Source of the DNA: JACCZX01 sp963801035
GTDB lineage: Bacteria; Pseudomonadota; Gammaproteobacteria; Burkholderiales; Burkholderiaceae_F
Assembly (NCBI GenBank): GCA_963801035.1
Contig: CAWDDF010000009.1
Location: 364,594-428,593, forward strand
Direction: 5' to 3'
Length of the DNA: 64,000 nt
A program made the translations under genes and the position numbers. The notes beneath the pieces are model-generated. The model worked only from the letters and a program-made list of their open reading frames with translations, searched no databases and was not told the origin of the DNA. Positions within the stretch are counted from its first letter, which is position 1. Every line of letters begins with the position of its first letter. This document shows, one piece after another, positions 25,710-35,273 of the stretch.

Positions 25710-28443
25710 ATGCCGGCCGCCGCCGATCTCACCGAATCGAGTTGGAAGGTCTTTAGCGAATTGCTGGACCGCGCGTTAGAGCTCGCGCCGTCGGATCGGC
25801 TGGCGTGGCTCGATACGCTGGATGCCGAGCATGCGCATCTGAAGCCTGCGTTGCGTTCGCTGCTGCAGCGCTCGGCGGGCGTTGAAACGGCGCACTGGCT
25901 TGACACTCTGCCGCGCAGTGACGCTCCGGCGCCGGCGCTTGACGAGAGCGATCTAAAGGCCGGTGCGCTGGTCGGACCTTATCGGTTGCTGCGCGAACTC
26001 GGTGTCGGTGGCATGGGTTCGGTGTGGCTGGCCGAGCGCGCCGACGGAACACTGAAGCGGCAGGTGGCGCTGAAGCTGCCGCGGGCTTCCTGGGCTCGTG
26101 GTCTAGCCGAGCGCATGGCGCGCGAGCGCGACATCCTGGCGTCGCTCGAGCATCCCAATATCGCGCGGCTGTACGACGCGGGCACGGATGCGCAGGGCCG
26201 GCCGTTTCTTGCACTCGAATATGTCGAGGGCCAGCCGATCGATCTCTACTGCCGAGAGCGGGCACTGAACACCCGGTCGCGGTTGGCGTTGCTGTTGCAG
26301 GTGGCTCGGGCCGTGGCTTTCGCACATAGCCGGCTGGTCGTGCATCGGGACCTGAAGCCTTCCAACATCCTCGTGACTGCGGATGGCCAGGTGCGGCTGC
26401 TCGATTTCGGCATCGCGAAGTTGATGGAGGGCGATCGCACACAGGAGACGCAGCTCACGCAGATGGCGGGCCGCGCGCTGACGCTGGACTATGCGAGTCC
26501 CGAGCAGATTCGCGGCGAGCCGATCGGCACTGCGAGCGATGTCTACAGCCTGGGTGTGGTCGCGTACGAGCTACTTGCCGGCGCCAAACCGTACAAGCTC
26601 AAGCGCGGCAGTGCGGCCGAACTCGAGGAGACCATCGCCACCGTCGATGCGCCGCTGGCCAGTGCAACGGCCACCGATCCGGCGGCGAAGCGTGATTTAA
26701 GAGGCGACCTCGATGCCATCCTGAACAAGGCGCTGAAGAAGAATGCCAACGAGCGCTACGCCACGGTCGATGCACTGAGTCAGGACATCGAGAGTCACCT
26801 CGCGGGTCATCGCGTCGTGGCGCGGCCGGACTCGCTGACCTACCGGATCACTCGATTCGTGCGCCGCTTCCGCATGCCGCTGATCGCGGCGGCGTTGATA
26901 ACGGCCGCCTTCGCCCTGGGCCTCGGCGTCGGCGCCGCTGCGTTGCTGGCGATTGTTTTCGCGGCGGGGATGGGTATTGCGCTATGGCAAGCACGGGCGG
27001 CAACGCATGAGCGAGACCACGCACTGCGGCTGGTCGATCGGCAGGAGGGCGTTCTGGCCTTCCTGAACACGCTGATCACGGATGCCGCGCGGGGCGGCCG
27101 CGCGTTGACTGCCGAGGAACTGCTGAAGCGCAGCGAGGCGCTGATCGGGCCCGAGCTCGAATCCGATGCCGAGGTGCACGCCCAGGTGCTCGCGATGATC
27201 TCGGCATCGATGCAGACGCTTGGCAATTCCGCCGAAGCGGTGCGCCTGAGCGATCGCGCACTGAAACTCCTGCGCAGTACGAGCGATCCGGATGTGCTCG
27301 ACGCCGTCGTCATCACACGCGCCCTTGCGGTGGGCTGGGCTGGTCGTTATTCGGAGGCCCGCACCGCGCTCGAAGCCGTGCTGGCCCGCCCCGGCCTCGC
27401 GGCGTCTCGCCGGACCGAGGCGCATCACTATCTGGCGATGCTGGCCAGTGCGAATCAGGATTCCGACGCAGCATTGCGCCACGCCGAATCCGCGCTGCAA
27501 TGTCTGCGAACCCAGCGCCGACCGGCGCGCAAGCTCGAGGCATCGGTCCTCACTGCCCTCGGAGCCGCATGCAGTCTGCAGGGCCGCGTGGCCGAGGCTG
27601 ATCGGCATTTCGCGGCGGCGTACGAGCTCATGCAAGCGCTCGGTCAGGGTACCTCCGCGCACGCGGTGACTCTGCTCAACAACTGGGCCGTCATCAATGA
27701 GCGCGCCGGTGACGCGCGCCGTGCGCAGGAACTCAGCGAGCGCGCACTGGAACTCGCCGGCCGCGACGGTCGATCACCCTTTCTGCTGCTCAACCGCGCC
27801 CGGGCGCTTGAGTCTCAGGGGCGGTTCGATGAAGCCGAGGATGGATACAACGAGGCCGCGGCGCTGGCGGCCGAACGCGCAACCGTAACTGCACTGATGG
27901 GCGCGCATCTCGGGCTCGCTTCCGTCCAGCTGTCCCAAGGCAATCACGACGGCGCACGCGCAAATCTGGTGCACGCGGATGAAGCGGGAGCGGGACTGTC
28001 GCCCACGCACCCGCAGCGCGTCACACGGTTGTGGCTCGCTGGAAGACTCGCGCTCGCGACCGGAGACGCAACCGGAGCGCAGGCAGCATTCCAGGCCGCG
28101 ATCGACGCGGCTCCCCAGCAGGCGTCTGCGATGATGGCGCGGCTGGGCCTGGCCGAAGCGGCGCTCGGTCGCGGCGAGTCGACCACGGCGATCGATCTGG
28201 CCGCGAGCAGCACGCACGCAGGCGGCACATTTGCAGGGCGGCAAGCCGCGGTCTTTCCGCACGGCGATCGCGTCCGTAATGTGCGCGCGCGCACTCGAAG
28301 CGGATGGGCAGATTCAGGCTGCACGGCGCGAGGCGGCCGATGCATTGGAGCACCTTGCCGCTACGGTGGACCCGTCGCATCCCGATATAGCGACGGCAAC
28401 GCGACTGGCGGGCGGCACCCAAGAACCGCCCGCCGCTAACTAG
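25710..28443 (+). CDS. membrane Ser/Thr protein kinase with C-terminal TPR-like repeats, one frameshift
   Basis: About 910 residues after correction. N-terminal about 80-residue helical leader, then a Hanks-type kinase: glycine loop LGVGGMGSVW (98-107), ATP lysine in VALKLP (Lys122), HRDLKPSN (212-219), DFG (232-234) and DYASPEQIRGEPIGTASDVY. Two membrane segments at about 390-430 lead to a C-terminal helical domain rich in TPR-like units (EAHHYLAMLASANQDSDAAL, LNNWAVINERAGDARRAQEL). An extra base at about 28241-28255 breaks the last 60 codons. The corrected frame reads RSFRTAIASVMCARALEADG to the stop at 28443. Such kinases usually sit beside an ECF sigma factor of the Sigma70_ECF type; here that gene is 1 kb away. 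Confidence 0.9.
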
Positions 28444-29297
28444 TTGCGACTGGCGACCGCGGTTGCGGGCGATGCCGCGGCATAGTCGACCAGCCCGGTG
28501 TTGGCCGCTTTCGCAAGGGTGATCGTGCACGCGGCAACCAAGACTGCCGCAAACGCTCTTTTCAGGTGAACCACCGGCAACTTGTGGGCTGCGCACACTC
28601 CGCCTGGCGCCAGGAGAGTTGCACTTACTGCAATCATCAACGCTGCCGGCCAGTGAATGAATCCGATCAACTCGGATGAGCCTGTCGCCGCAGAAGCCGA
28701 CGCGATGGCGAAGCCTGAACCGCCGGCGAGCGCAATTGCCAGGCCAACAGCGCTCGACACCGCAAGCGCGCGCTTCATCTCGACCCGCGCCGATAACAGA
28801 AACGGAACGGTGAGGCTGGCGCCGCCGATGCCGGCGATCGAAGCGAAGGTGCCGATTACCCCACCGACCAGCGGCACCGGAAATGCACCCGCGATACGCG
28901 CCGCTCTGCCGTCAGCATCCGACCCGCGCGCCATCTTCAGGGCAACGCATGCCGTATAGACCACAAACACCATGGCCACCCAGCGGCCGTTGGCGGCGGC
29001 AGCCACTTGTGAGCCGATCACTGCTCCGATCGCCGCTGCGGGAGTCAACCGCCGCACCCACTGAATGTCGAGCGCGCCACGCCGATACTGCGCGAAAACA
29101 GCTGAACACGCTGTCGGAACCATCGCGGCTAACGAAGTCGCGACCGCCACCTTTGGCACTATTGCGGGATCGATGCCAAGCATCGGCAACAGCAGTATCA
29201 ATACGGGGACCATCACAAACCCGCCGCCGATTCCCAGCAAGCCGGCCATGAAGCCGCTCGCGATTCCTGCCAAAAGCAAAGCTAAATAGACCATCAT
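28440..29297 (-). CDS. TauE/SafE (TSUP) family sulfite/anion exporter
   Basis: 285 residues from ATG 29297 (or the adjacent ATG 29294); upstream codons to 29381 look non-coding. About eight membrane segments and the two TSUP half-motifs, FMAGLLGIGGGFVMVPVLIL and GTFASIAGIGGASLTVPFLL. Family members export sulfite, sulfoacetate and other sulfur or organic anions. It converges with the kinase gene (4-bp overlap) and is divergent from the ECF sigma gene. It therefore interrupts a kinase/sigma pair usually found together, suggesting insertion or local rearrangement. Confidence 0.88.
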   Translation of the reverse strand: MMVYLALLLAGIASGFMAGLLGIGGGFVMVPVLILLLPMLGIDPAIVPKVAVATSLAAMVPTACSAVFAQYRRGALDIQWVRRLTPAAAIGAVIGSQVAAAANGRWVAMVFVVYTACVALKMARGSDADGRAARIAGAFPVPLVGGVIGTFASIAGIGGASLTVPFLLSARVEMKRALAVSSAVGLAIALAGGSGFAIASASAATGSSELIGFIHWPAALMIAVSATLLAPGGVCAAHKLPVVHLKRAFAAVLVAACTITLAKAANTGLVDYAAASPATAVASRN

Positions 29298-29460
29298 GGG
29301 AGCACCTGACCTGACGGTGCGGGCCGAATTGACCACGCTCACCATGGAACACGCCGCGGCGGGGTCGAACCGGACATGCACCGGCCGACGCGTAGCCGCT
29401 ATAAGCCGAGAAGGACGGCTTTCTGGCCGCCGGTATCGGATTTAGCATCGCTACAAGGCG

Positions 29461-30015
29461 ATGGGCGACATCACAGAGCTACTCCGACAGGCACGTACCG
29501 GTGACCAATCGGCGGTGGATGCTTTGTTCACTGAGTTACAGCCGGAGTTACGTCGGCTGGCGCACGCACGGTTGGCGCGCGGCGGTCGCCACACGATGCT
29601 CGAGACAGCTGTACTGATCAACGAGTGCTATCTGAAGCTCGCACAAGCCGGTCGGCTCGTACTCAACGACCGCACGCATTTCCTTGCCTATGCGTCGCGT
29701 GCGATGCGTTCGATCATTGTCGACTTCGCACGCGGGCGCTTGCGTGAGCGTCGCGGCGGCGACGCGCCGCACGTCACGCTCAATACGGAGGTGGTTCAAG
29801 GCCTGCCTGCTGGAGACGAGCAGATCTTGTCGATCCATGAAGCTCTGCAGGCTCTTGCTGCGAGGGAGCCACGCTTAACGCAAGTGGTTGAAATGCGCTA
29901 TTTCGGCGGCTTGAATGAGGAGGAGATTGCCGCTGCGCTCGAGGTGACGGACCGCACGGTGCGGCGTGACTGGGAAAAGGCGCGTTTGTTGCTGGCCGAC
30001 GCCTTGCGCGTGTAG
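29461..30015 (+). CDS. ECF-type RNA polymerase sigma factor (Sigma70_ECF family)
   Basis: 184 residues. Region 2 is LLRQARTGDQSAVDALFTEL, with LETAVLINECYLKLAQAG and HFLAYASRAMRSIIVDFARG. Region 4 is LTQVVEMRYFGGLNEEEIAA followed by LEVTDRTVRRDWEKARLLL. This is the group whose genes commonly neighbour Hanks-type kinases with TPR tails, and whose activity is thought to depend on kinase phosphorylation rather than an anti-sigma factor. The kinase at 25710 is the likely partner. No anti-sigma gene is adjacent. Confidence 0.9.
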   Translation: MGDITELLRQARTGDQSAVDALFTELQPELRRLAHARLARGGRHTMLETAVLINECYLKLAQAGRLVLNDRTHFLAYASRAMRSIIVDFARGRLRERRGGDAPHVTLNTEVVQGLPAGDEQILSIHEALQALAAREPRLTQVVEMRYFGGLNEEEIAAALEVTDRTVRRDWEKARLLLADALRV

Positions 30016-30050
30016 AACGCCATCAGCGCTGGCCAAACAAAGTCAGCTGG

Positions 30051-30102
30051 GGCAGCCACGACGGCGAGCTATGTCCGCAAGACCGCGCGCTCATCTTCGA
30101 AG
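30051..30102 (+). repeat. 52-bp remnant copy of the MBL-fold gene 5' region
   Basis: This intergenic segment matches 30945-30996 of the MBL-fold hydrolase gene at 48 of 52 positions; both contain GGCAGCCACGACGGCGAGCT-like and CGCGCGCTCATCTTCGAAG blocks. The similarity stops abruptly at both ends. It is a fragment of a second copy of that gene, which codes for SHDGELCPQDRALIFE in the intact gene. The remaining part of the 188-bp gap (30103-30203) shows nothing recognisable. Confidence 0.75.
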
Positions 30103-30203
30103 GGAAAATGGGAACTTGGTGAGACGCGCTTGCATCTGATGACAAGATATCGCTAGCGGTGCGGTGTTGCACGAACGAACTAAGGGCCTGCTAACGTGGG
30201 CGC

Positions 30204-30672
30204 TCAGCTTCGCTCGATGCGCGCTGCGTAACAGCCGCGCTTCGCATAGTGTGCCTGGACGTAGGCAATGTGCGGATGCGCAAGGAAGCGCTCGATGAAA
30301 TCCTCGATGCCGGTGCCGTCGACGAGTTCTGCGTCAACCATCAGATGTTCGGCGTCGAAGGCCCGAAGTGATAACTGCCTTGAGCGCAATACCTCAGGAA
30401 TTTCGTTGGTGCGATCGTAGGCGGCTTCGGCACCTTCACGCACGAAGATCGCGTGGCTCGCGTGGTATGCAGTATTGGCCGGCTGATGAACGTAGTTCAA
30501 CAGGATCACCGTCTCGCCGGGCTCGGCGTCGCGCAGTTCAATGCGATCCGGATAGCCCGGCTTCGTGTCAGCGACGTAGCGCTTGGCCCGGTGCTTCACA
30601 AGCTCTTCGTCTGTCAAGACCAAACAGATGCCGAAACGGCTCAGGCGACAACCCTGTAATGCGGAAGGACAT
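30204..30672 (-). CDS. DUF1203 domain protein, one frameshift in sequence
   Basis: 155 residues after correction. ATG 30672 (GAGGAG 6-11 bp upstream) begins MSFRITGLSPEPFRHLFGL. One extra T at about 30614-30622 shifts the frame and the protein continues as TDEELVKHRAKRYVADTKPG, AEPGETVILLNYVHQPANTA and YHASHAIFVREGAEAAYD. This is the usual DUF1203 layout and length. A longer open frame starting at 30761 has an unrelated N-terminus and should be ignored. Function unknown. Confidence 0.78.
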
Positions 30673-30845
30673 ATCAAGCTCCTCAGCAACCTGGCACGAA
30701 TAGTCCTGCGAGTGCCGGCGCCTGAATATCCGTTACTTGCTCTGGTATTTGGTGCAGGCACCTGTTATGGCGAACGCCGCAGCGGGTGTTGCTGGCGCGA
30801 CGCTGTGATACGGTTTTACGGGTCAGCCGATATCGAGGAGGCAAC

Positions 30846-31819
30846 ATGGAAAACAAATCGGTGGTCTTGACAGTAGTTTTCGGATGCATCGCCGCAATCG
30901 CAGCGCAGTCAGCGTTTGCGCAGGAAGTGAAGGTCACGCCGCTGGGCAGCCACGACGGCGAGCTGTGCCCACAGGACCGCGCGCTCATCTTCGAAGATCC
31001 CAACGGCACACGCATTCTTTACGACGCCGGCCGCACGGTAGCCGGACCCGACCGATCCTCGGCTCGGCAAGATCGACATCATCCTCGTCAGCCACATGCA
31101 TGGCGACCACGCTGGCAACGCACATAGCAAGGCCCCGAATTCGGGTACCTGTGAAAGCCCCGACATGTCGGTGTCGGCGATGCCGAATTCGAACTCGGTC
31201 AACATCGCAGTCGCGAAGAAGTCGAAGATCGTGACGGGCAGCGAAATGCCCGCGTTCTTTGCCGCCAAGCTTGCGGCCAACGGAGGCGACCCGAAGGATT
31301 CGATCCTCGCGCGCTTCGGCGGAAGCGTAAGAGTGGGCGGCGTGACGATCGCGACAGTGCACGCCTTGCACAGCAACGGTCTTGATCCGGACTACATCGG
31401 CGGAGAACTGGGCAAGAGCATGAAGGCCGCGGGAATCGCCGGTGATGTGGGTCAGGCCACCGGCTACGTGCTCACTTTCAGCAATGGGCTCGTCGTCTAC
31501 CTTTCGGGCGATACCGGCATCACGGCTGATCAGGACAGAGTCGTGCGTGGTCACTACAACGCCAAGCTCGCAGTGATGAACATCGGTGACAACTTTACGA
31601 CCGGGCCGAAAGGAAGCGGCTTACGTGATCAACGAGCTCGTCAGACCCAACGCTGTCATCCCTTCGCACGTGAACGAAGTCGCGACCAAAGGCGGCAAGG
31701 TGGTGCCAGGGAGCAAGACCGATACGTTCGTGAAGGCCGTCAAGGTGCCGGCTCATCTCCCGCTGAGCGGCAAGACGATGTCTTTCGACAATGCAGGAAA
31801 GTGCGTCGCCGGCTGCTGA
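30846..31819 (+). CDS. periplasmic MBL-fold metal-dependent hydrolase, two frameshifts in sequence
   Basis: About 323 residues after correction. ATG 30846 has GAGGAGG just upstream. Signal peptide VVLTVVFGCIAAIAAQSAFA, then VTPLGSHDGELCPQDRALIF. An extra base at about 31045-31052 precedes DPRLGKIDIILVSHMHGDHA, whose HxHxDH motif binds two metals. GGVTIATVHALHSNGLDPDY and VVYLSGDTGI follow. A second extra base at about 31608-31614 precedes EAAYVINELVRPNAVIPSHV, ending at 31819. It resembles UlaG-like or UPF0173-type hydrolases, but exported. A fragment of a second copy lies 0.9 kb upstream. Confidence 0.8.
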
Positions 31820-32546
31820 AGTACTAGCGGCCGATAGTTCAGCTTCATCTGCATCAGCAACTCGACTGTGGTGGGTGCCGCTACTCGCGGCCCTGTTGCC
31901 ACTCGCGGCGACGCTGCTCGCATTTTCGATTGCGATCAGCGAAGGGCGGTTCGGCGCGTGCAATCCGTTGATCGACGGTTGCGTTTCGATCAGCCGTACC
32001 GCTCGCTATGGTCTGGCGAACTATGTGTTTCGTGCGCTGATTCTTCCGGCCGGTGTCGTGCAGGCGCTGGTATGGCTTCTATCCAAACCATGGTTACGTT
32101 CGATCGGAGCGCCGCGCACGCACTGGCTTCGGGCGCTTCCACCGCTTGCACTTGGCGTCGCAGTGTTTCTGATTCTGTACGGCACTTTTCTCGGCACCGA
32201 GGGCGCGTGGTATCAGTGGATGCGCCGCTTCGGGGTTGTCTTTTACTTCGGCTTCACTTGCATCGCAATGCTGATTGTCAGCGACGCGATCCGTAGAGCC
32301 GGCGCGCAGACTTCGTTCTATCGCCTTGCTTCCGGCGCGCTGCTGGTGTTATGCATGGCGCTACCCTTGCTGGGTTTGATCAACGTAACGGTGGCGCTCG
32401 TACTGACCGATGCAGCGGCTGTTGACCGCTTCGAAAACGCTGCCGAATGGTGGGCAGGCCTGATGTTTACGGCATTCTTCTTACTGCTCGCTGCGCTTTG
32501 GCGCAAGTCCGGCTTCACAGCCCACCTGCATTCCACGTCTGTTTGA
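31791..32546 (+). CDS. hypothetical multi-pass membrane protein
   Basis: 251 residues with six or so membrane segments (WWVPLLAALLPLAATLLAFS, YVFRALILPAGVVQALVWLL, LRALPPLALGVAVFLILYGT, FGVVFYFGFTCIAMLIV, ALLVLCMALPLLGLINVTVA, GLMFTAFFLLLAALW). A cysteine pair occurs in a likely periplasmic loop (GACNPLIDGCVSISRTARYG). I do not recognise the family with confidence. It overlaps the end of the MBL gene by 29 bp in another frame, so the two are probably co-transcribed. Confidence 0.65.
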   Translation: MQESASPAAEVLAADSSASSASATRLWWVPLLAALLPLAATLLAFSIAISEGRFGACNPLIDGCVSISRTARYGLANYVFRALILPAGVVQALVWLLSKPWLRSIGAPRTHWLRALPPLALGVAVFLILYGTFLGTEGAWYQWMRRFGVVFYFGFTCIAMLIVSDAIRRAGAQTSFYRLASGALLVLCMALPLLGLINVTVALVLTDAAAVDRFENAAEWWAGLMFTAFFLLLAALWRKSGFTAHLHSTSV

Positions 32547-32579
32547 CAGGCGCAAGTCGATCGATTTATAGTTCACCAG

Positions 32580-32945
32580 ATGGTGAACCATAGCGCTCGG
32601 CTCGATCGTGTCTTCGGCGCTCTTGTCAGCCCGGCACGTCGCGCAATTCTTGCGCAGCTCGCAAACACCGACTGCGCGTCGATCAGCGAGCTTGCGCAGC
32701 CGGTAGCGATGACGCTGCCTGCGGTGATGAAGCATCTCGACGTGCTCGAGAATGCACGTCTGATCACGCGCGCGAAGGTTGGGCGCACGATGTTGGTTCG
32801 CCTTTCGCCGAAACCGATGGCAGAGGCGGCGAACTGGCTTTATCGCTACGAGAAGTTCTGGTCCGGCAGCCTTGACCGGCTCGCTGTCTACGCCGAAAAG
32901 CAAGAAGCGCAAGCACGCAAGACTCCACCGAGAAAACGCCGATGA
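32580..32945 (+). CDS. ArsR-family winged-helix regulator
   Basis: 121 residues. HTH region: LDRVFGALVSPARRAILAQL, ISELAQPVAMTLPAVMKHLD, VLENARLITRAKVGRTMLVR. It lacks the CxC metal site of classical ArsR, as expected for the subgroup always paired with an AHSA1 gene. It overlaps that gene by ATGA (32942-32945). It most likely represses this small-gene cassette in response to an unknown ligand. Confidence 0.88.
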   Translation: MVNHSARLDRVFGALVSPARRAILAQLANTDCASISELAQPVAMTLPAVMKHLDVLENARLITRAKVGRTMLVRLSPKPMAEAANWLYRYEKFWSGSLDRLAVYAEKQEAQARKTPPRKRR

Positions 32946-33388
32946 CAAGCCTCACTCTTGTGCGCAGAATCAAGGCACGCCCTTCGATCGTCTTCGAAGC
33001 GCTCACTACGCCCGAGGGAATCTCGCATTGGTGGGGTCCCGATGCCGGTCCGGTGCTGTTTGCCGAAAGCGACGCCCGCGTCGGCGGTCGCTTCAAGGTT
33101 CGCTTTCGAATGCTCGACGGCACCGAACACGAGAGCTCCGGCGAGTATCTGGAAGTCAAATCGCCCGAACGGCTTGCGATGACGTGGCGCTGGCTCGGTG
33201 ACGAAGACGACCACGGTGAATCACGCATCGAGATCGACCTTCGGCCAGTCGACGGCGGCACCGAGCTCGTCTTCACGCACGCGAAGCTGAGCAGCGAGGA
33301 GTCGCGCAAGGGCCATACGGAAGGCTGGAACGGCGCGCTCGACAAATTGGAAAAATATCTTGCCTCGCAGGAGAAACGCCATGCATGA
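32942..33388 (+). CDS. SRPBCC/AHSA1 (START-like) domain protein
   Basis: 148 residues. VRRIKARPSIVFEALTTPEG and SHWWGPDAGPVLFAESDARV, then GGRFKVRFRMLDGTEHESSG and GWNGALDKLEKYL at the end are AHSA1-family hallmarks. The fold is a helix-grip with a large hydrophobic cavity for a small ligand. Translationally coupled to the ArsR-type regulator and overlapping the DUF899 gene start by 8 bp, so all three are one transcription unit. The ligand is unknown. Confidence 0.88.
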   Translation: MTSLTLVRRIKARPSIVFEALTTPEGISHWWGPDAGPVLFAESDARVGGRFKVRFRMLDGTEHESSGEYLEVKSPERLAMTWRWLGDEDDHGESRIEIDLRPVDGGTELVFTHAKLSSEESRKGHTEGWNGALDKLEKYLASQEKRHA

Positions 33389-34133
33389 CGATCCGAAGCC
33401 CAACCGCCCGCTCGAACGTCTTCAATTTCCTGGCGAAGATTCGGTCTATCGCAGTGCGCGCAACGCGTTGCTTGACGAAGAGATGGCGCTACGTCGCCAG
33501 ACCGAGCGCGTTAGCGCGCAGCGGCGCGCACTTCCGCCCGGCGGGCTTGTGCGCGAGGACTACGTCTTCGAAGGTCTCGACGGCAATAGGCGCCCGTCGC
33601 AAATGAAGTTGTCCGAGTTGTTTGCGTCGGGCAAGGACAGTCTTGCGATTTACAACTTCATGTATGGACCGGAGCGCGACCAGCCATGTACGGGATGCAC
33701 GCATACGCTCGATAGCCTGGACGGCGTTGCTCGCCACGCGCCGCAGCGAATCAATCTGTTCATCGTTGCCAAGTCGCCACTTGCACGCCTTCTCGCTTTT
33801 GCGCGGGAGCGTGGCTGGAACCATCTGACGTTTCTCTCAACCGCGGGCAATAACTACAGCCGCGACTACTTCGGCGATTCACGCGGACTAAGCCCCGCGA
33901 TGCGTCGTCAGCAGGACTTTAAAGACGGCGAAGAATGGGACATGCCGATGCTTAACGTGTTTCGCCGTGATGCAAGTGGTGTGCGCCACTTCTGGAGCAG
34001 CGAGCTGCTGTACGTACCGGCTGAACCCGGCCAGGAATATCGTCACAACGACTTGATAGATCCGCTATGGAATCTGCTCGACACAACGCCCGAAGGTCGC
34101 GGCGACTTTGAACCGGCGCTTGCCTACTCGTAG
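33381..34133 (+). CDS. DUF899 thioredoxin-like family protein
   Basis: 250 residues. Typical opening (YRSARNALLDEEMALRRQTE), then LPPGGLVREDYVFEG, ELFASGKDSLAIYNFMYGPE, and the cysteine pair in CTGCTHTLDSLDGVARH. FLSTAGNNYSRDYFGD and the C-terminal LWNLLDTTPEGRGDF complete the family. DUF899 proteins have a thioredoxin/peroxiredoxin-like fold but no proven reaction. ATG 33381 overlaps the AHSA1 stop. Confidence 0.88.
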   Translation: MHDDPKPNRPLERLQFPGEDSVYRSARNALLDEEMALRRQTERVSAQRRALPPGGLVREDYVFEGLDGNRRPSQMKLSELFASGKDSLAIYNFMYGPERDQPCTGCTHTLDSLDGVARHAPQRINLFIVAKSPLARLLAFARERGWNHLTFLSTAGNNYSRDYFGDSRGLSPAMRRQQDFKDGEEWDMPMLNVFRRDASGVRHFWSSELLYVPAEPGQEYRHNDLIDPLWNLLDTTPEGRGDFEPALAYS

Positions 34134-34163
34134 CATCGATTGCGTTTCCACAAGGAGGACTCT

Positions 34164-34514
34164 GTGAAGAAGTTCTTAGCCGTATACCTGGGTTCCGCAT
34201 CGGGAATAGATGCGTGGAAGAAGATGGATGAAGACAAGCGCAAGCGGCAGGAAGCGGCCGGGATGGAAGCATGGATGAAGTGGGGCACTGCCAATCAGAA
34301 ATCCATCGTTGACCAAGGAGCGCCTCTCGGAAAAACCAAGCGCATATCAAAGCAGGGCATTTCAGACACCAAGAATGAGTTGACGGGATACACGATTGTT
34401 CAAGCCGAATCACACGAAGCTGCTGCAAAGCTTTTTGAGAACCATGCGCACTTCACGTTGTTTCCCGGCGATTCGGTCGAGATCATGGAATGTCTGCCAA
34501 TGCCGAAGATGTAG
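34164..34514 (+). CDS. YCII-like small protein (dimeric alpha-beta barrel)
   Basis: 116 residues from GTG 34164, chosen because AAGGAGG lies at 34152-34158; an earlier in-frame start at 34140 has no site. Opening VKKFLAVYLGSASGIDAWKK and QGAPLGKTKRISKQGI resemble YCII/DGPF-type proteins, as does the end GDSVEIMECLPMP. No enzymatic motif is obvious. It is part of the cassette downstream of the ArsR/AHSA1 pair. Confidence 0.75.
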   Translation: MKKFLAVYLGSASGIDAWKKMDEDKRKRQEAAGMEAWMKWGTANQKSIVDQGAPLGKTKRISKQGISDTKNELTGYTIVQAESHEAAAKLFENHAHFTLFPGDSVEIMECLPMPKM

Positions 34515-34565
34515 CTCGGTTATTAGGTGCCAATTTCATAACGATCGACCTACTGGAGAAGACAC

Positions 34566-35237
34566 GTGCGAAAGATAACCGTCGGCGCCATGGTTTCCAT
34601 GGACGGCGTCATGCAGGCGCCCGGCGGGCCAACCGAGGATCCGACCAAGGGCTTCAAGTTCGGCGGCTGGGTGATGCCCTATTTCGATCAGGTGTTCGGC
34701 GAAGAGATCGATCGCCTCTTCAAGGAGAAGTTCGACCTCCTGCTCGGCCGCAAGACCTACGAGATTTTCGCCGCGCACTGGCCCTACTACGATGAAGACG
34801 GGTCAGATGGCGGCATCGCAAAGCTGTTCAACGCGATTAAGAAGTATGTCGTTTCGCGCTCAGGCGACGTCGACACCAGCTGGGCCGGCTCGGTGCTGCT
34901 GCGCGATATCGCCGATGTGAAGCGTCTGAAGCAAGAGGACGGCCCTAACTTTGTCACGCAGGGCAGTACCGAACTCGTGCATGCGCTGCTCGCCAACGAT
35001 CTCGTCGACGCGATCAGCATCTTCACGGTGCCGGTCGTGCTTGGCGGCGGCAAAAAGCTGTTCGTCGACGGCTCGGTACCGCATGCATTCAAGCTGACCA
35101 GCTCGCGCGTCTCTCCAAGCGGCCTGATCATCGGTCACTATGAGCGCGATGGTGAAATCAAGATCGGCGACACCGCGCTCGCTTCACCCAGCAAGCTTGA
35201 GATCGCCCGTCAGCAGCGGATGAAGCGCGAGGGCTAG
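34566..35237 (+). CDS. dihydrofolate reductase-like (RibD C-terminal) family protein
   Basis: 223 residues. GTG 34566 start. MRKITVGAMVSMDGVMQAPG, LLLGRKTYEIFAAHWPYYDE, KLFNAIKKYVVSRSGDVDTS, and FVTQGSTELVHALLANDLVD are the conserved blocks of the NADPH-binding RibD_C family. LGGGKKLFVDGSVPHAFKLT follows. These stand-alone proteins are common in stress and detoxification cassettes; their substrate is unknown. Located 51 bp after the YCII-like gene. Confidence 0.88.
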   Translation: MRKITVGAMVSMDGVMQAPGGPTEDPTKGFKFGGWVMPYFDQVFGEEIDRLFKEKFDLLLGRKTYEIFAAHWPYYDEDGSDGGIAKLFNAIKKYVVSRSGDVDTSWAGSVLLRDIADVKRLKQEDGPNFVTQGSTELVHALLANDLVDAISIFTVPVVLGGGKKLFVDGSVPHAFKLTSSRVSPSGLIIGHYERDGEIKIGDTALASPSKLEIARQQRMKREG

Positions 35238-35273
35238 TCGCAGGTACCGTCCATTTCACTCCAAGGAGTACTC

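Noticed and set aside
30204..30761. The longer start at 30761 for the DUF1203 protein
   Set aside because: The first 45 codons are unrelated to the family; the true start (30672) with a strong ribosome site lies in the adjacent frame.
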